From contig DCEW01000038.1 in assembly GCA_002314265.1 (NCBI GenBank), positions 39,373 through 55,924 of the forward strand: DNA of 16,552 nucleotides, written 5' to 3'. The DNA is from Flavobacteriales bacterium UBA1820 (lineage in GTDB: Bacteria; Bacteroidota; Bacteroidia; Flavobacteriales; UBA1820). This document shows, one piece after another, positions 6,961 through 15,214 of the stretch. Under the pieces are notes generated by a model. The model saw nothing but the letters and a program-made list of their open reading frames with translations, did not search any database and was not told the origin of the DNA. Position numbers and translations under genes: made by a program. Each line of letters opens with the position of its first letter. Position 1 is the first letter of the stretch.

Positions 6961-7428
6961 TTACAACTTTATCTTGACCGCCCGGTCGGCATCGCGGCGG
7001 ATGTCCTTGTCCTTGATGGATTCGCGCTTGTCGTAGAGCTTCTTTCCCCGTGCCAGGGCGATCTCCATCTTGGCCAGTCCCCGGTCGTTGATAAACACGC
7101 GCAAGGGGACGACCGTCAAACCCTTTTCCCGTACGGCGCGGTCCAAACGGCGCAATTCGGTGCGGGTGAGCAACAGTTTGCGCTCGCGGCGGGCGGCGTG
7201 GTTGAAATACACCGTATGGTCGTACGGGTCGATGTTCATGTTGATGACGAACAGTTCCCCGTCCTTGAACTGGCAGAAACTCTCGGCGATCCGCCCTTTG
7301 CCTCCCCGCAGCGACTTGATCTCGGTGCCGTAGAGGACGATCCCGGCCGTATAGCGGTCCAACAGCTCGTATTCGAAACTGGCGCGCTTGTTGCGGATGT
7401 CGATGGTATTGGGTCTTTTGTCTTTCAT
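6961..7428 (-). CDS. smpB: SsrA-binding protein SmpB
   Basis: Binds tmRNA (SsrA) and delivers it to stalled ribosomes for trans-translation and tagging of the incomplete peptide. The 155-residue protein has typical SmpB features: [29 protein letters not shown] near the N-terminus, [17 protein letters not shown], and a basic tail, [22 protein letters not shown], that follows the mRNA channel. The start at 7428 ([16 protein letters not shown]) is preferred to the 16-residue upstream extension, which has no homology-like content and crosses the predicted promoter. It follows the EamA gene by 52 nt and precedes nth by 21 nt. The tmRNA gene itself is not in the window. Identification is firm. Confidence 0.97.
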   Translation of the reverse strand: MKDKRPNTIDIRNKRASFEYELLDRYTAGIVLYGTEIKSLRGGKGRIAESFCQFKDGELFVINMNIDPYDHTVYFNHAARRERKLLLTRTELRRLDRAVREKGLTVVPLRVFINDRGLAKMEIALARGKKLYDKRESIKDKDIRRDADRAVKIKL

Positions 7429-7450
7429 GGTCTCGGATGGAAAAGGACAG

Positions 7451-7458
7451 GCAAGATA
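7451..7458 (-). promoter_or_regulatory. Possible -7 element before smpB
   Basis: TATCTTGC on the minus strand (7458-7451) resembles TAnnTTTG but lacks the last two consensus bases. No clear -33 TTTG is seen. It may give smpB-nth an internal promoter in addition to read-through from lysA. Confidence 0.3.
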
Positions 7459-7480
7459 CGAAAAAAGAAGGAGCACAGGA

Positions 7481-8416
7481 TCATTCTTCCCCGTGTCCTT
7501 CCTGCGGCTGGGTCGGCAGGCGTTTGGCTTTGCGCCGCTCGCGCAGGTTGTTCAGCCAGGCGTTGAGCACCACTACGGACAGGATAATGGCCGCTCCGAG
7601 ATAGAACGCGCCGGACATCCGCTCGTCGGGATACAAGGCCGCCGCCATGATCATGGCATAGACCGGTTCGAGGTTGATGTTGAGCATCACCGTAAAGGGC
7701 GAAAGGTAGCGGAACAGCTGGATCATCCGCACATTGGTGTACGAGGTGCAGACCACCGCCAGGAACAGGATGCCCAACGCGTCCTTGAGGCTCACTTGGC
7801 CCAAACCCTGCACGAAACCTTCCGTGGGAGCGAACAGCGCAGCGACTACCACGACGGCTCCCGCCATTTCGTAAAACGAGATCATCACCGTATCGTTGGG
7901 GAAACGGACGAACCACTTGCTGTTGATGATGGAATAGCACGCCGAGACAAACGAAGCGGCCAGAGCCGTAACGATCCCGCCGTGGTACTCGGCATTCTGT
8001 CCCGAGATGATGAAGATGCCCGCTACGACGATGAGCCCGAAGACGACCTCGTGCGCCCGCAAGCGCCGATGGTAAAACAGGGGTTCGAGCAACGAAGCGA
8101 ACAGCGCTCCGGTGGAGAGCATGGCCATCGTAACCGATACGTTGGCCTGCTTGATGGCCGAGAAAAACAACACCCAATGGATCCCGATGACTCCGCCGGA
8201 GAGCAGCAGCAGCACCACGTTGCGCCACCCTACGCGGAACGACATGCCCCGCAGCCACATGAAGGCTCCCAGGCACACGCAGGTAAGCCCCGTGCGGTAG
8301 ATGGTCAGCGCCGTGGGCGGGGTGTCAATGTAGCGTCCCAAGATACCGGTAAAGCCGAAAATGAGAATGATCAGGTGGAGCGAAAGGTACGGACGGGCTT
8401 TGTTATTTTTTTGCAT
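7481..8416 (-). CDS. EamA-type drug/metabolite transporter family permease
   Basis: A 311-residue inner-membrane protein of the DMT superfamily with two tandem EamA domains, about ten hydrophobic segments in all. It starts [30 protein letters not shown]. Typical EamA features are [21 protein letters not shown] in the first half, [23 protein letters not shown] closing the first repeat, and [22 protein letters not shown] in the second. The tail is hydrophilic ([23 protein letters not shown]). Substrate cannot be read from sequence; relatives export amino acids, nucleobases or metabolites. The start at 8416 overlaps the 3' end of the upstream LptF/LptG-family gene by 14 nt, consistent with coupling. 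In-frame sequence further upstream is the shadow of that gene. Confidence 0.92.
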   Translation of the reverse strand: MQKNNKARPYLSLHLIILIFGFTGILGRYIDTPPTALTIYRTGLTCVCLGAFMWLRGMSFRVGWRNVVLLLLSGGVIGIHWVLFFSAIKQANVSVTMAMLSTGALFASLLEPLFYHRRLRAHEVVFGLIVVAGIFIISGQNAEYHGGIVTALAASFVSACYSIINSKWFVRFPNDTVMISFYEMAGAVVVVAALFAPTEGFVQGLGQVSLKDALGILFLAVVCTSYTNVRMIQLFRYLSPFTVMLNINLEPVYAMIMAAALYPDERMSGAFYLGAAIILSVVVLNAWLNNLRERRKAKRLPTQPQEGHGEE

Positions 8417-9500
8417 GGCGGTACAGGTAATAAGCGATCCCGACAAAGAGGATATTGGGCAACCAGATCCAAAACAGCGGAGAGCCGTCGGTACTCTTGG
8501 CCGCCGTGGTTTCAAACACGCGGAGCATGAACAGATAGGCCGCCATCAGGACGATACCGATGGCGATGTTGATCCCCGTCCCCCCGCGTTTTTTGCGCGA
8601 GCACAGTGCTACGGCCAACACCGTGAGGATGATCGATGAAAATGGTAAGGCCACGCGTTTGTACCGTTCGGTGATCAGGGTACGCACGTCGGGCGATCCG
8701 CGCTGCTGTTCGAGCCGGATGAGTTTTTGCAGTTCGATGGAGTTTTTCTTGTCGCCCACGTGTTTGTCCATCGAAAAATCGGCCGGAGTAAAGGCAAACA
8801 CGGTGTCGATCGTATAACCGGAGGAGATGTCTTCCGAGCCGTCCTCCCTGAGGTCTTTCGAAAAATAGTTGGTCAGGCGGTAATGCGACGTCTCCCGGTC
8901 GTAGGTGATGTGCTCCGAGGAAAACTTGTGGGTCATCGTACCCGTGGAGTCGTACTGTTCGAACGTGAAATACGAACCCACGGCACGCCCCACGTTCCAG
9001 TCCTTGATGTAGATGATCTGCCCCGGGCCGACCTGTTTGTGGATGTCCTGGACGACCTGGTAGTTTTCATCGCGCGGCTTGACGTAATGCGCTTCGAAAT
9101 CCAGCCGCCGGATGTTGGAGTACGGCAGGATAAAATTGTTGATCAGCAGCGAGAGCGCCGTAAGCAGCACCGCACCGTAGAGGTACGGGCGGAGAAAACG
9201 GTTGTAATTGACCCCTGCGCTCATGATGGCGATGATCTCCGAACGGGCGGCAAACTTCGAGGTAAAGATGGTCGCCGCCAGAAAGACCACCAGCGACATG
9301 TACATGTTGCCGTAGTACAGGGCAAAGTTCAGGTAATACGTGGCGATCTCGGAAGCCGGTGCCTGGTTGGTGAGGTACTTGTCAATCTTCTCGGACATGT
9401 CCACGATGGTGGCCAGGACGAGCACCACCAGCTCGGTTACCACGAAGGTGCCGAGAAAATTCTTCAGGATATACCGGTCGAGTATCTTCAAGGGTCTCAT
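8403..9500 (-). CDS. LptF/LptG (YjgP/YjgQ) family permease
   Basis: Inner-membrane half of the lipopolysaccharide export machine. In characterised bacteria LptF and LptG pair with the ATPase LptB to extract LPS and pass it to LptC/LptA. The 365-residue protein has the family layout: MRPLKILDRYILKNFLGTF leading into the first membrane segment, further segments around SLVVFLAATIFTSKF and RPYLYGAVLLTALSLLINN, a periplasmic beta-jellyroll domain (about 140-260), then three C-terminal segments. The motif SEIIAIMSAGVNYNRFLRPYL is characteristic. I cannot tell LptF from LptG on this evidence. The start at 9500 overlaps the tgt stop as ATGA and beats an in-frame 13-residue extension. Neighbours give no LPS-specific context. 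Confidence 0.92.
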   Translation of the reverse strand: MRPLKILDRYILKNFLGTFVVTELVVLVLATIVDMSEKIDKYLTNQAPASEIATYYLNFALYYGNMYMSLVVFLAATIFTSKFAARSEIIAIMSAGVNYNRFLRPYLYGAVLLTALSLLINNFILPYSNIRRLDFEAHYVKPRDENYQVVQDIHKQVGPGQIIYIKDWNVGRAVGSYFTFEQYDSTGTMTHKFSSEHITYDRETSHYRLTNYFSKDLREDGSEDISSGYTIDTVFAFTPADFSMDKHVGDKKNSIELQKLIRLEQQRGSPDVRTLITERYKRVALPFSSIILTVLAVALCSRKKRGGTGINIAIGIVLMAAYLFMLRVFETTAAKSTDGSPLFWIWLPNILFVGIAYYLYRHAKK

Positions 9501-10627
9501 AACCGCCGCTCGAGTTTTTCCACCATCTCCCTTTTCCATTGGGCAAACTCACCCGAGGCGATGCGTCGGCGCGCCTCGCCCACCAGCCACAGGTAAAATC
9601 CCAGGTTGTGTACCGATGCGATCTGCTTGGCCAGGAATTCGTCCGCCGTAAACAGATGGCGCAGATAGGCGCGCGTGTAGGCCGTATCCACCCACGTGTA
9701 GCCGGCCGGATCGACGGGCGAAAAATCGTCCGCCCACTTGCGGTTCTTGATGTTGATGATGCCCTCGGCGGTAAACAGCATCCCGTTGCGGCCGTTGCGG
9801 GTCGGCATCACGCAGTCCATCATGTCGATACCGCGGTCGATGGCTTCCAGGATGTTGGTCGGCGTACCGACACCCATCAGGTAACGCGGACGGTCGGCCG
9901 GCAGGATGGCGCAGACCTCCTCGATCATCTCGTACATCACTTCGTGCGGCTCGCCCACGGACAAGCCTCCGATGGCGTTCCCCTCCGCTCCGACCGAAGC
10001 GATCTTCTCGGCCGAGATCCGGCGCAGGTCGGAATACACCGAGCCCTGCACAATGGGGAACAAAGCCTGCGGATAACCGTAACGTTCGGGATGTTCGGCC
10101 AGGTACGCCACGCAGCGGTCCAGCCAGCGGTGGGTCATCTGCATCGAGGCCTTGGCATAGGCATATTCACACGGGTAAGGCGTACACTCGTCGAAAGCCA
10201 TGATGATGTCGGCCCCGATCTTGCGTTCGATCTCCATGACACTCTCCGGGGAGAACAGATGCGCCGAACCGTCGATGTGGGACTTGAAGCGGACGCCTTC
10301 CTCGCGGATCTTTCGCGTGGCCGAGAGCGAATACACCTGGTAGCCTCCGCTGTCGGTGAGGATCGGCCGGTCCCAGCCGATAAAACGGTGCAGGCCGCCG
10401 GCTTTTTCCAGGATGTCCGTGCCGGGACGCAGGTACAGGTGATAGGTATTGCCCAGGATGATCTTGGCGTCGATGTCCTGAGCCAATTCCCGCTGATGCA
10501 CGCCCTTGACGCTGCCTACCGTTCCCACCGGCATGAAGATGGGGGTAGGGATGTCCCCGTGCGCCGTCGTCAGGACGCCGGCGCGGGCCTGGGTTGCGGG
10601 GGCGGTGTGCTTTATCTCGAATTTCAT
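9497..10627 (-). CDS. tgt: tRNA-guanine transglycosylase lacking zinc cysteines
   Basis: Exchanges guanine 34 of Asp, Asn, His and Tyr tRNAs for the queuosine precursor preQ1. The 376-residue protein has the expected catalytic motifs: LTDSGGYQV (D92), MAFDECTPYP (D146), and GIDMMDCVMPTRNGRNG with the likely nucleophile D271 (Z. mobilis D280). The usual CxCxxC zinc site is absent. The matching positions in DPAGYTWVDTAYTRAYL are G309, T311 and D314. The fourth ligand position is still histidine (H340 in SVHNLGFY). From memory, other Bacteroidota Tgt proteins show the same change. The start at 10627 (MKFEIKHTAP) follows a purine-rich AGAGAAG; a 16-residue upstream extension in frame is not supported. 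It lies 77 nt after lysA and overlaps the LptF/LptG gene by four bases. Confidence 0.96.
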   Translation of the reverse strand: MKFEIKHTAPATQARAGVLTTAHGDIPTPIFMPVGTVGSVKGVHQRELAQDIDAKIILGNTYHLYLRPGTDILEKAGGLHRFIGWDRPILTDSGGYQVYSLSATRKIREEGVRFKSHIDGSAHLFSPESVMEIERKIGADIIMAFDECTPYPCEYAYAKASMQMTHRWLDRCVAYLAEHPERYGYPQALFPIVQGSVYSDLRRISAEKIASVGAEGNAIGGLSVGEPHEVMYEMIEEVCAILPADRPRYLMGVGTPTNILEAIDRGIDMMDCVMPTRNGRNGMLFTAEGIINIKNRKWADDFSPVDPAGYTWVDTAYTRAYLRHLFTADEFLAKQIASVHNLGFYLWLVGEARRRIASGEFAQWKREMVEKLERRL

Positions 10628-10659
10628 CTTCTCTCGTTTCGTTTTTCGTGGTGTTTCCT

Positions 10660-10682
10660 CGCAGGGGCAAGCCATGCCTGCG
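10660..10682 (-). other. Hairpin in the lysA-tgt spacer
   Basis: In the 77-nt spacer, CGCA-GG-GGCA pairs with TGCC-TGCG (with the GG bulged) around a five-base loop. No T-run follows on the minus strand. It is more likely an mRNA stability or processing element than a terminator. Confidence 0.35.
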
Positions 10683-10704
10683 CTCCTTTTGTCTTTTTAT
10701 CGCC

Positions 10705-11931
10705 TCAAAAACCGTAATCGGTCTGGAGGGCCAACAGATCGTCCAGCGTTTCGCGGCGCGAGATCAGGTAGTCGGTCCCGTCCTTGACCAGCACCTGCGG
10801 CGGACGGAAACGCGAATTGTACACCGAAGCCATCGTGTAGCCGTACGCTCCGGCATTGAGTATCGCCAGCAAGTCGCCCCGGCGCACTTCGGGCAGGGTG
10901 CGGTGCACGGCAAAGTTGTCCGTCTCGCAGATAAATCCCGTTACGTTGTACTGCCTGGGCGCGCCGCAAGGGTTGGAGATGTTGAGGATATGGTGGTACG
11001 CATCGTACATCATCGGACGGATCAGGTGGCAAAGCCCGCTGTCCACCTGCACGAAATCCGCCGCCGGGGTATGCTTTACCCAGTCGGCGCGCACCAGCAG
11101 CGTACCGCAGCGGCTCACCAGAAATTTTCCCGGCTCCACGACCATGCGCACCGGACGACCCGTCTGCTGCACGAAGCGGTTGAAACGCGCAGAGAGTTTC
11201 TCCCCGAGCAACTCCACATCCGTTCCGTGTTCGTCCGGCCGGTAAGGCACTTTGAACCCGCTGCCGAAGTCGATGTATTCCACCGGGAAACGCCGTGCGA
11301 CGGAAAATACCCGCTCGGCCCCTTCGAGAAACACATCCACGTCGTAAATGTCCGAACCGGTGTGCAGGTGCACGCCCACGATGGGGAGGCCCTCCCGCTT
11401 GGCCAACTCCTCCACCTCATCCATCCGCTCGAGAGGGATGCCGAATTTGGACTCCCGCCCCCCGACCGAAATCTTGGCATGCCCCCCGGCAAAGATTTCC
11501 GGGGTGATACGGATACCTACCGGAACACCGGGATGGGTCCGGGCAAAGACCTGCAAGGTCTCCACCGAATCGATATGGATATGGACACCCAGTTCAACAG
11601 CCTGGTCGATCTCTTCCATCGGTACACCGTTGGGGGTGTAGATGATGTCTTTCGGAGCGAAACCGGCCAGTAGCGCCAGACGGATTTCATTGACCGACAC
11701 GGTATCGACCCCGGCTCCCAATCCGCGGATCACCCGCAGGATGTTGATGTTGCTCAAAGCCTTCATCGCAAAATGGATGCGATGGTCGGCCACCGGACGG
11801 AATACGCCGTCCAAGCGGGCATACTGCTGCTCGATCTGCGCACAGTCGTATACATAAACAGGTGTTCCGTAGCGTTCGGCAAGCGTTTCGGCGGGGATCC
11901 CGCCGATGAGGTATCGGTCGTTCTGGTTCAC
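10705..11931 (-). CDS. lysA: Diaminopimelate decarboxylase (GTG start)
   Basis: PLP enzyme that decarboxylates meso-diaminopimelate to lysine, the last step of lysine synthesis. The 408-residue product is the normal length for LysA. Fold-type III motifs are visible: HFAMKALSN with the PLP lysine K57, a GVHLHTGSDIYD loop (H188), DFGSGFKVPYR, CGTLLVRADW, VDSGLCHLIRP, and the C-terminal CETDNF and GAYGYTMASVYN motifs of the active-site dimer interface. The start is GTG at 11931 (MNQNDRYLIGG). No ATG lies nearby: the next internal one is around residue 56, past essential sequence, and the far upstream ATG (12318) is in the neighbouring gene. No good Shine-Dalgarno is seen. It heads the minus-strand set leading through tgt to nth. 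Confidence 0.95.
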   Translation of the reverse strand: MNQNDRYLIGGIPAETLAERYGTPVYVYDCAQIEQQYARLDGVFRPVADHRIHFAMKALSNINILRVIRGLGAGVDTVSVNEIRLALLAGFAPKDIIYTPNGVPMEEIDQAVELGVHIHIDSVETLQVFARTHPGVPVGIRITPEIFAGGHAKISVGGRESKFGIPLERMDEVEELAKREGLPIVGVHLHTGSDIYDVDVFLEGAERVFSVARRFPVEYIDFGSGFKVPYRPDEHGTDVELLGEKLSARFNRFVQQTGRPVRMVVEPGKFLVSRCGTLLVRADWVKHTPAADFVQVDSGLCHLIRPMMYDAYHHILNISNPCGAPRQYNVTGFICETDNFAVHRTLPEVRRGDLLAILNAGAYGYTMASVYNSRFRPPQVLVKDGTDYLISRRETLDDLLALQTDYGF

Positions 11932-12039
11932 TTGGCTTTTTTTAGATAAAACTCGTCTCGGTTTGGCAAGCGTCCCGGGGCGAAAACTTCGTTTCCTCCC
12001 TTCCCGCTCTGCCCGTGTTTCACGATTTTGATTCGGGGA
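11932..12039 (-). other. lysA 5' leader with hairpin
   Basis: About 100 nt between the predicted lysA transcription start (near 12033) and the GTG start. It holds a small hairpin, GAAAC-GAA-GTTTTC on the minus strand at about 11982-11995, with the same core as the tandem repeat at 5391-5405. I do not recognise the lysine riboswitch (its conserved five-helix core is far longer), so any regulatory role is unproven. Confidence 0.4.
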
Positions 12040-12047
12040 CAAAATTA
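12040..12047 (-). promoter_or_regulatory. lysA promoter, -7 element
   Basis: TAATTTTG on the minus strand (12047-12040) is an exact TAnnTTTG. A -33 TTTG at the usual 19-21 nt spacing is not evident. It is the best candidate promoter for the lysA-tgt-LptF/LptG-EamA-smpB-nth set. The spacer to the upstream lipoprotein gene (12048-12104) holds nothing else I can support. Confidence 0.55.
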
Positions 12048-12104
12048 CGGCAAATGCGCCAGCCTGCCGCACGTTTTCCCCACAAATTGGATCCCTGACA
12101 CAAG

Positions 12105-12923
12105 CTACCGGGCCGGATAGGCCGTCATCTTCTGCCCCGGACGGTCGGTGAGCACCCGCCAGTATTCGGGGTGGGACAGCACTTCGGTGTAGTCCATCCG
12201 GCGGCCATCGACCCAGATGTCCCGCCGTACCAGGCGAAAACCATGGCTGTAATCCACATAATGGAAGATATGCCCGGTATAGACCGGTTGGATAGGTTTT
12301 CCGTCGAGGGTGTGCCAACCGTAGAGGGCGATCCGGTCGGGCTTGCCTTCGAGGGCGGCGGTGAGCACCACGTCTTTTTTATGGCCGGCGATGAGCCCCT
12401 TGCGCCCTTTCCGCTGGCCTTCGATGAGGTAATTGTGCACCACGAACGTACGGAAACTCTCGCGTTCGCACATCATCGGCATCGGCTCCAGTTTTACCCG
12501 GGCGGCGCGGTACACCTGGTCGCAGATGGTGGGGGTGGACAGGAAACACCCCAGCAGATCGGCAATACGCTGCGCCACTCGGGGCGTAAGGGGAAGGCGG
12601 AGAAAATCCTCGTCCGTCCCCACGCACAGGTAGTCCGGCGCCACGTAATAATGCGCCTTCACCGTCCGTCCGTCCGAGGTAACGATCTGGGTGTCCACCC
12701 GCTGGAAATGCCGCATAAAGCGCGGGAAATCCCCCGCTGCATACCATTGTACCGCCATCGAATCGCGCTGGAGGGAAGTCAGCGAATCGGCCTGCGCCCG
12801 AAAAAGCGCCGCACCCCGCTCAGGAGCGGGAAGTCCTTGTCCTACGGTTGCCCGGGTGGCCGTGCACGAAGCCAGCACCAGCGACAACACCACGGCAGCG
12901 GTGAGTCTTGTCTTTCTCATCAT
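12105..12923 (-). CDS. Uncharacterised lipoprotein
   Basis: A 272-residue protein with a lipoprotein signal peptide: MMRKTR, a hydrophobic core, then the lipobox LASC with C20 as the lipidated residue. It is therefore anchored in an envelope membrane. I do not recognise the family. The second half has dense, conserved-looking motifs: GHKKDVVLTAAL (180-191), LYGWHTLDGKPIQPVYTGH (200-218), YVDYSHGFRLVRRD (222-235) and VDGRRMDYTEVL (238-249). The His and Asp residues here (H181, H204, H218, H221, D224, H227) could form a metal or catalytic site; this is inference only. The start codon is the first of two adjacent ATGs (12923, 12920), preceded by AGGGAAAA. It is divergent from uvrB and lies 173 nt upstream of lysA on the same strand. 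A real gene is very likely. Confidence 0.85.
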   Translation of the reverse strand: MMRKTRLTAAVVLSLVLASCTATRATVGQGLPAPERGAALFRAQADSLTSLQRDSMAVQWYAAGDFPRFMRHFQRVDTQIVTSDGRTVKAHYYVAPDYLCVGTDEDFLRLPLTPRVAQRIADLLGCFLSTPTICDQVYRAARVKLEPMPMMCERESFRTFVVHNYLIEGQRKGRKGLIAGHKKDVVLTAALEGKPDRIALYGWHTLDGKPIQPVYTGHIFHYVDYSHGFRLVRRDIWVDGRRMDYTEVLSHPEYWRVLTDRPGQKMTAYPAR

Positions 12924-12944
12924 GGTTTTCCCTGTTTTTTCGGG

Positions 12945-12952
12945 TAAAAGTA
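12945..12952 (-). promoter_or_regulatory. Possible -7 element for the lipoprotein gene
   Basis: TACTTTTA on the minus strand (12952-12945) matches TAnnTTTG except the last base and lies 21 nt before the start codon. No clear -33 TTTG is seen. In the same divergent gap (12924-13189) an AAAAAGCGCTTTTT palindrome at 12977-12990 lies about 25 nt further upstream. Confidence 0.4.
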
Positions 12953-13117
12953 CGGAATTATCCCGCAGGAAACGAAAAAAAGCGCTTTTTCTTCCGCTCG
13001 CCCTTTCTTCCCCACCCCACCGGAAGCAGCTTCGTCCCCTCGCTCTCGGGACAGAGACGCCGCCTTTCCGGAGGGAAAAACATCCGCCAGCGAGAAGGTT
13101 TTCTGTCCGCTTTTTCG

Positions 13118-13125
13118 TATCTTTA
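13118..13125 (+). promoter_or_regulatory. Possible -7 element for uvrB
   Basis: TATCTTTA at 13118-13125 matches TAnnTTTG except the last base. The leader to the uvrB ATG at 13190 would be about 57 nt. There is no clear -33 TTTG at 19-21 nt, only a TTTT at 13099-13102 with shorter spacing. No SOS-type operator is recognisable. Confidence 0.4.
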
Positions 13126-13189
13126 CTATTTCTCCCCGCATCCATGCTATCCAAGCAAACGGAAGCGGGAAAAACATCCGACGCTTACC

Positions 13190-15214
13190 ATGCAATTCAA
13201 ACTTACCAGCGACTACCGTCCTACCGGCGACCAACCGGAAGCCATCCGCCAACTCACCCAAGGGGTCGAAAGCGGCCTTGCGGCCCAAACCCTGCTGGGG
13301 GTAACCGGCTCGGGAAAGACCTTCACCATAGCCAACGTCATCCAGAACACCGGCCGTCCTACTCTCGTGCTGGCACACAACAAGACCCTGGCCGCCCAAC
13401 TCTACTCGGAGTTCAAGGGATTTTTCCCGGAGAACGCCGTCGAATACTTCGTTTCGTATTACGACTACTACCAGCCCGAGGCTTACATTCCTTCGACCGG
13501 CACCTACATCGAGAAAGACCTCTCGATCAACGAAGACATCGAAAAACTCCGCCTTTCGGCCGTGTCGTCGCTGCTCTCCTCGCGCCGGGACGTGATCGTG
13601 GTGGCTTCCGTGTCGTGCCTCTACGGGATCGGCAACCCTTACGAGTTTGAAAAGAGCGTCATCGACCTCGAAGTGGGACAGAGCATCCCCCGCACCCGTT
13701 TCCTGCATCAGCTCACCGAAGGGTTGTACAGCCGCACCACGGGCGATTTCGCCCGGGGAAATTTCCGGGTCAAAGGCGACACGGTCGATGTATTCCCCGC
13801 GTATTCCGACACTTCGGTGCGCATCCACTTCTTCGGCGACCGCATCGAGGAGATCGAGGGGACGGATCCTACCTCCAACCGACATCTGACCCAGTACGAC
13901 CACCTGCGCATCTACCCGGCCAACATCTTCGTGACCGGAAAAGACCGCCTGAAGAACGCCATCCACCAAATCGAGATCGACCTGGGAGAGCGTGTGGAAT
14001 ACTTCACCGCCGCCGGACAACTTCTGGAAGCAAAACGGCTGAAGGAGCGTACGGAGTTCGACCTGGAAATGATCCGCGAGTTGGGATACTGCTCCGGCAT
14101 CGAGAACTACTCCCGGTATCTGGACGGCCGGGAACCGGGCAGCCGCCCGTTCTGCCTGCTGGACTACTTTCCCAAGGATTTTCTGATGGTGATCGACGAA
14201 AGCCACGTAACCGTCCCGCAGGTGCAGGCCATGTACGGGGGCGACCGCAGCCGCAAGACCACCCTGGTGGAATACGGATTCCGCCTGCCGGCAGCCATCG
14301 ACAACCGCCCGCTCAAATTCGAGGAATTCGAGGCCATGCAGCACCAGACTATCTACGTGTCGGCTACTCCGGCCGACTACGAACTGGAGAAATCGGGCGG
14401 AGTATATGTGGAACAGGTCATCCGTCCCACCGGCCTGCTGGACCCCGAGATCGAGGTGCGCCCGACGAAAAACCAGATCGACGACCTGCTGGAAGAGATC
14501 CATCGCCGGGAAGAACTGGACGAACGCGTGCTGGTTACCACCCTAACCAAACGCATGGCCGAAGAACTGGCCAAATACCTGGCCCGGGTGGGGGTGCGCT
14601 GCCGTTACATCCACTCGGATGTCGATACGCTGGAGCGGGTACAGATCATGCAGGACCTGCGCGAGGGACGTTTCGACGTGCTGATCGGGGTCAACCTGCT
14701 GCGCGAGGGGCTCGACCTGCCGGAAGTATCACTGGTGGCCATTCTCGATGCGGACAAGGAAGGATTTCTCCGCTCGCACCGCTCGCTCACCCAGACCATC
14801 GGCCGTGCCGCCCGCCATGTAAACGGGAAAGCGATCCTCTACGGCGACAAGATCACCGACTCCATGCGGCAGACGCTCGACGAAACAGCGCGCCGCCGCC
14901 GTATCCAGCAGAAATACAACCAGGAACACGGCATCACGCCCCGCCCCATCCAAAAAGCGATCAACCTCAACTCCCTGCTGGCCAAAGCCTCCGAAAGTCC
15001 CCAGGGGGCAGCCGAACTGGTGCGCCTGTCGAAAGAAAACGGCATCAGCGCCCAGGCTGCCGACGAAAAATTCCTCTCGGGTGCGGAGCTGAAAAAACGC
15101 ATCGACGCCGCCCGGCGCGAGATGGAAAAAGCGGCCAAAAATCTGGATTTTATCTCGGCGGCTGCTTGGCGGGACGAGATGGAGCGTCTGAAGGCTCTGT
15201 CGGCCGAAAAGTAA
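13190..15214 (+). CDS. uvrB: Excinuclease ABC subunit UvrB
   Basis: Central damage-verification helicase of nucleotide excision repair. UvrA2 loads it onto DNA and it then recruits UvrC for the dual incision. The 674-residue product is full length. It has Walker A GVTGSGKT (37-44), the DNA-inserting beta-hairpin region YYDYYQPEAYIPSTGTYIEKD (90-110), helicase motif II VIDESHV (334-340), VSATPADYE, the VNLLREGLDLPEV and QTIGRAARH helicase motifs, and a C-terminal UVR coiled coil (LKKRIDAARREMEKAAKNLDF) that binds UvrC. The start at 13190 (MQFKLTSDYRPTGDQPEAI) fits the family; upstream in-frame sequence is promoter region. Its last 65 bp overlap the 3' end of the gene on the other strand. uvrA and uvrC are not in the window. 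Confidence 0.98.
   Translation: MQFKLTSDYRPTGDQPEAIRQLTQGVESGLAAQTLLGVTGSGKTFTIANVIQNTGRPTLVLAHNKTLAAQLYSEFKGFFPENAVEYFVSYYDYYQPEAYIPSTGTYIEKDLSINEDIEKLRLSAVSSLLSSRRDVIVVASVSCLYGIGNPYEFEKSVIDLEVGQSIPRTRFLHQLTEGLYSRTTGDFARGNFRVKGDTVDVFPAYSDTSVRIHFFGDRIEEIEGTDPTSNRHLTQYDHLRIYPANIFVTGKDRLKNAIHQIEIDLGERVEYFTAAGQLLEAKRLKERTEFDLEMIRELGYCSGIENYSRYLDGREPGSRPFCLLDYFPKDFLMVIDESHVTVPQVQAMYGGDRSRKTTLVEYGFRLPAAIDNRPLKFEEFEAMQHQTIYVSATPADYELEKSGGVYVEQVIRPTGLLDPEIEVRPTKNQIDDLLEEIHRREELDERVLVTTLTKRMAEELAKYLARVGVRCRYIHSDVDTLERVQIMQDLREGRFDVLIGVNLLREGLDLPEVSLVAILDADKEGFLRSHRSLTQTIGRAARHVNGKAILYGDKITDSMRQTLDETARRRRIQQKYNQEHGITPRPIQKAINLNSLLAKASESPQGAAELVRLSKENGISAQAADEKFLSGAELKKRIDAARREMEKAAKNLDFISAAAWRDEMERLKALSAEK

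Noticed and set aside
9539..10717. Long plus-strand open frame covering tgt (and similar ones opposite nhaA, purD, the LptF/LptG gene and uvrB)
   Set aside because: These mirror confident genes exactly, have low-complexity His/Arg/Gly-rich products, and lack family motifs. They are expected from high-G+C codon usage.
11932..12039. Lysine riboswitch before lysA
   Set aside because: The leader is only about 100 nt and none of the conserved lysine-aptamer elements is recognisable.
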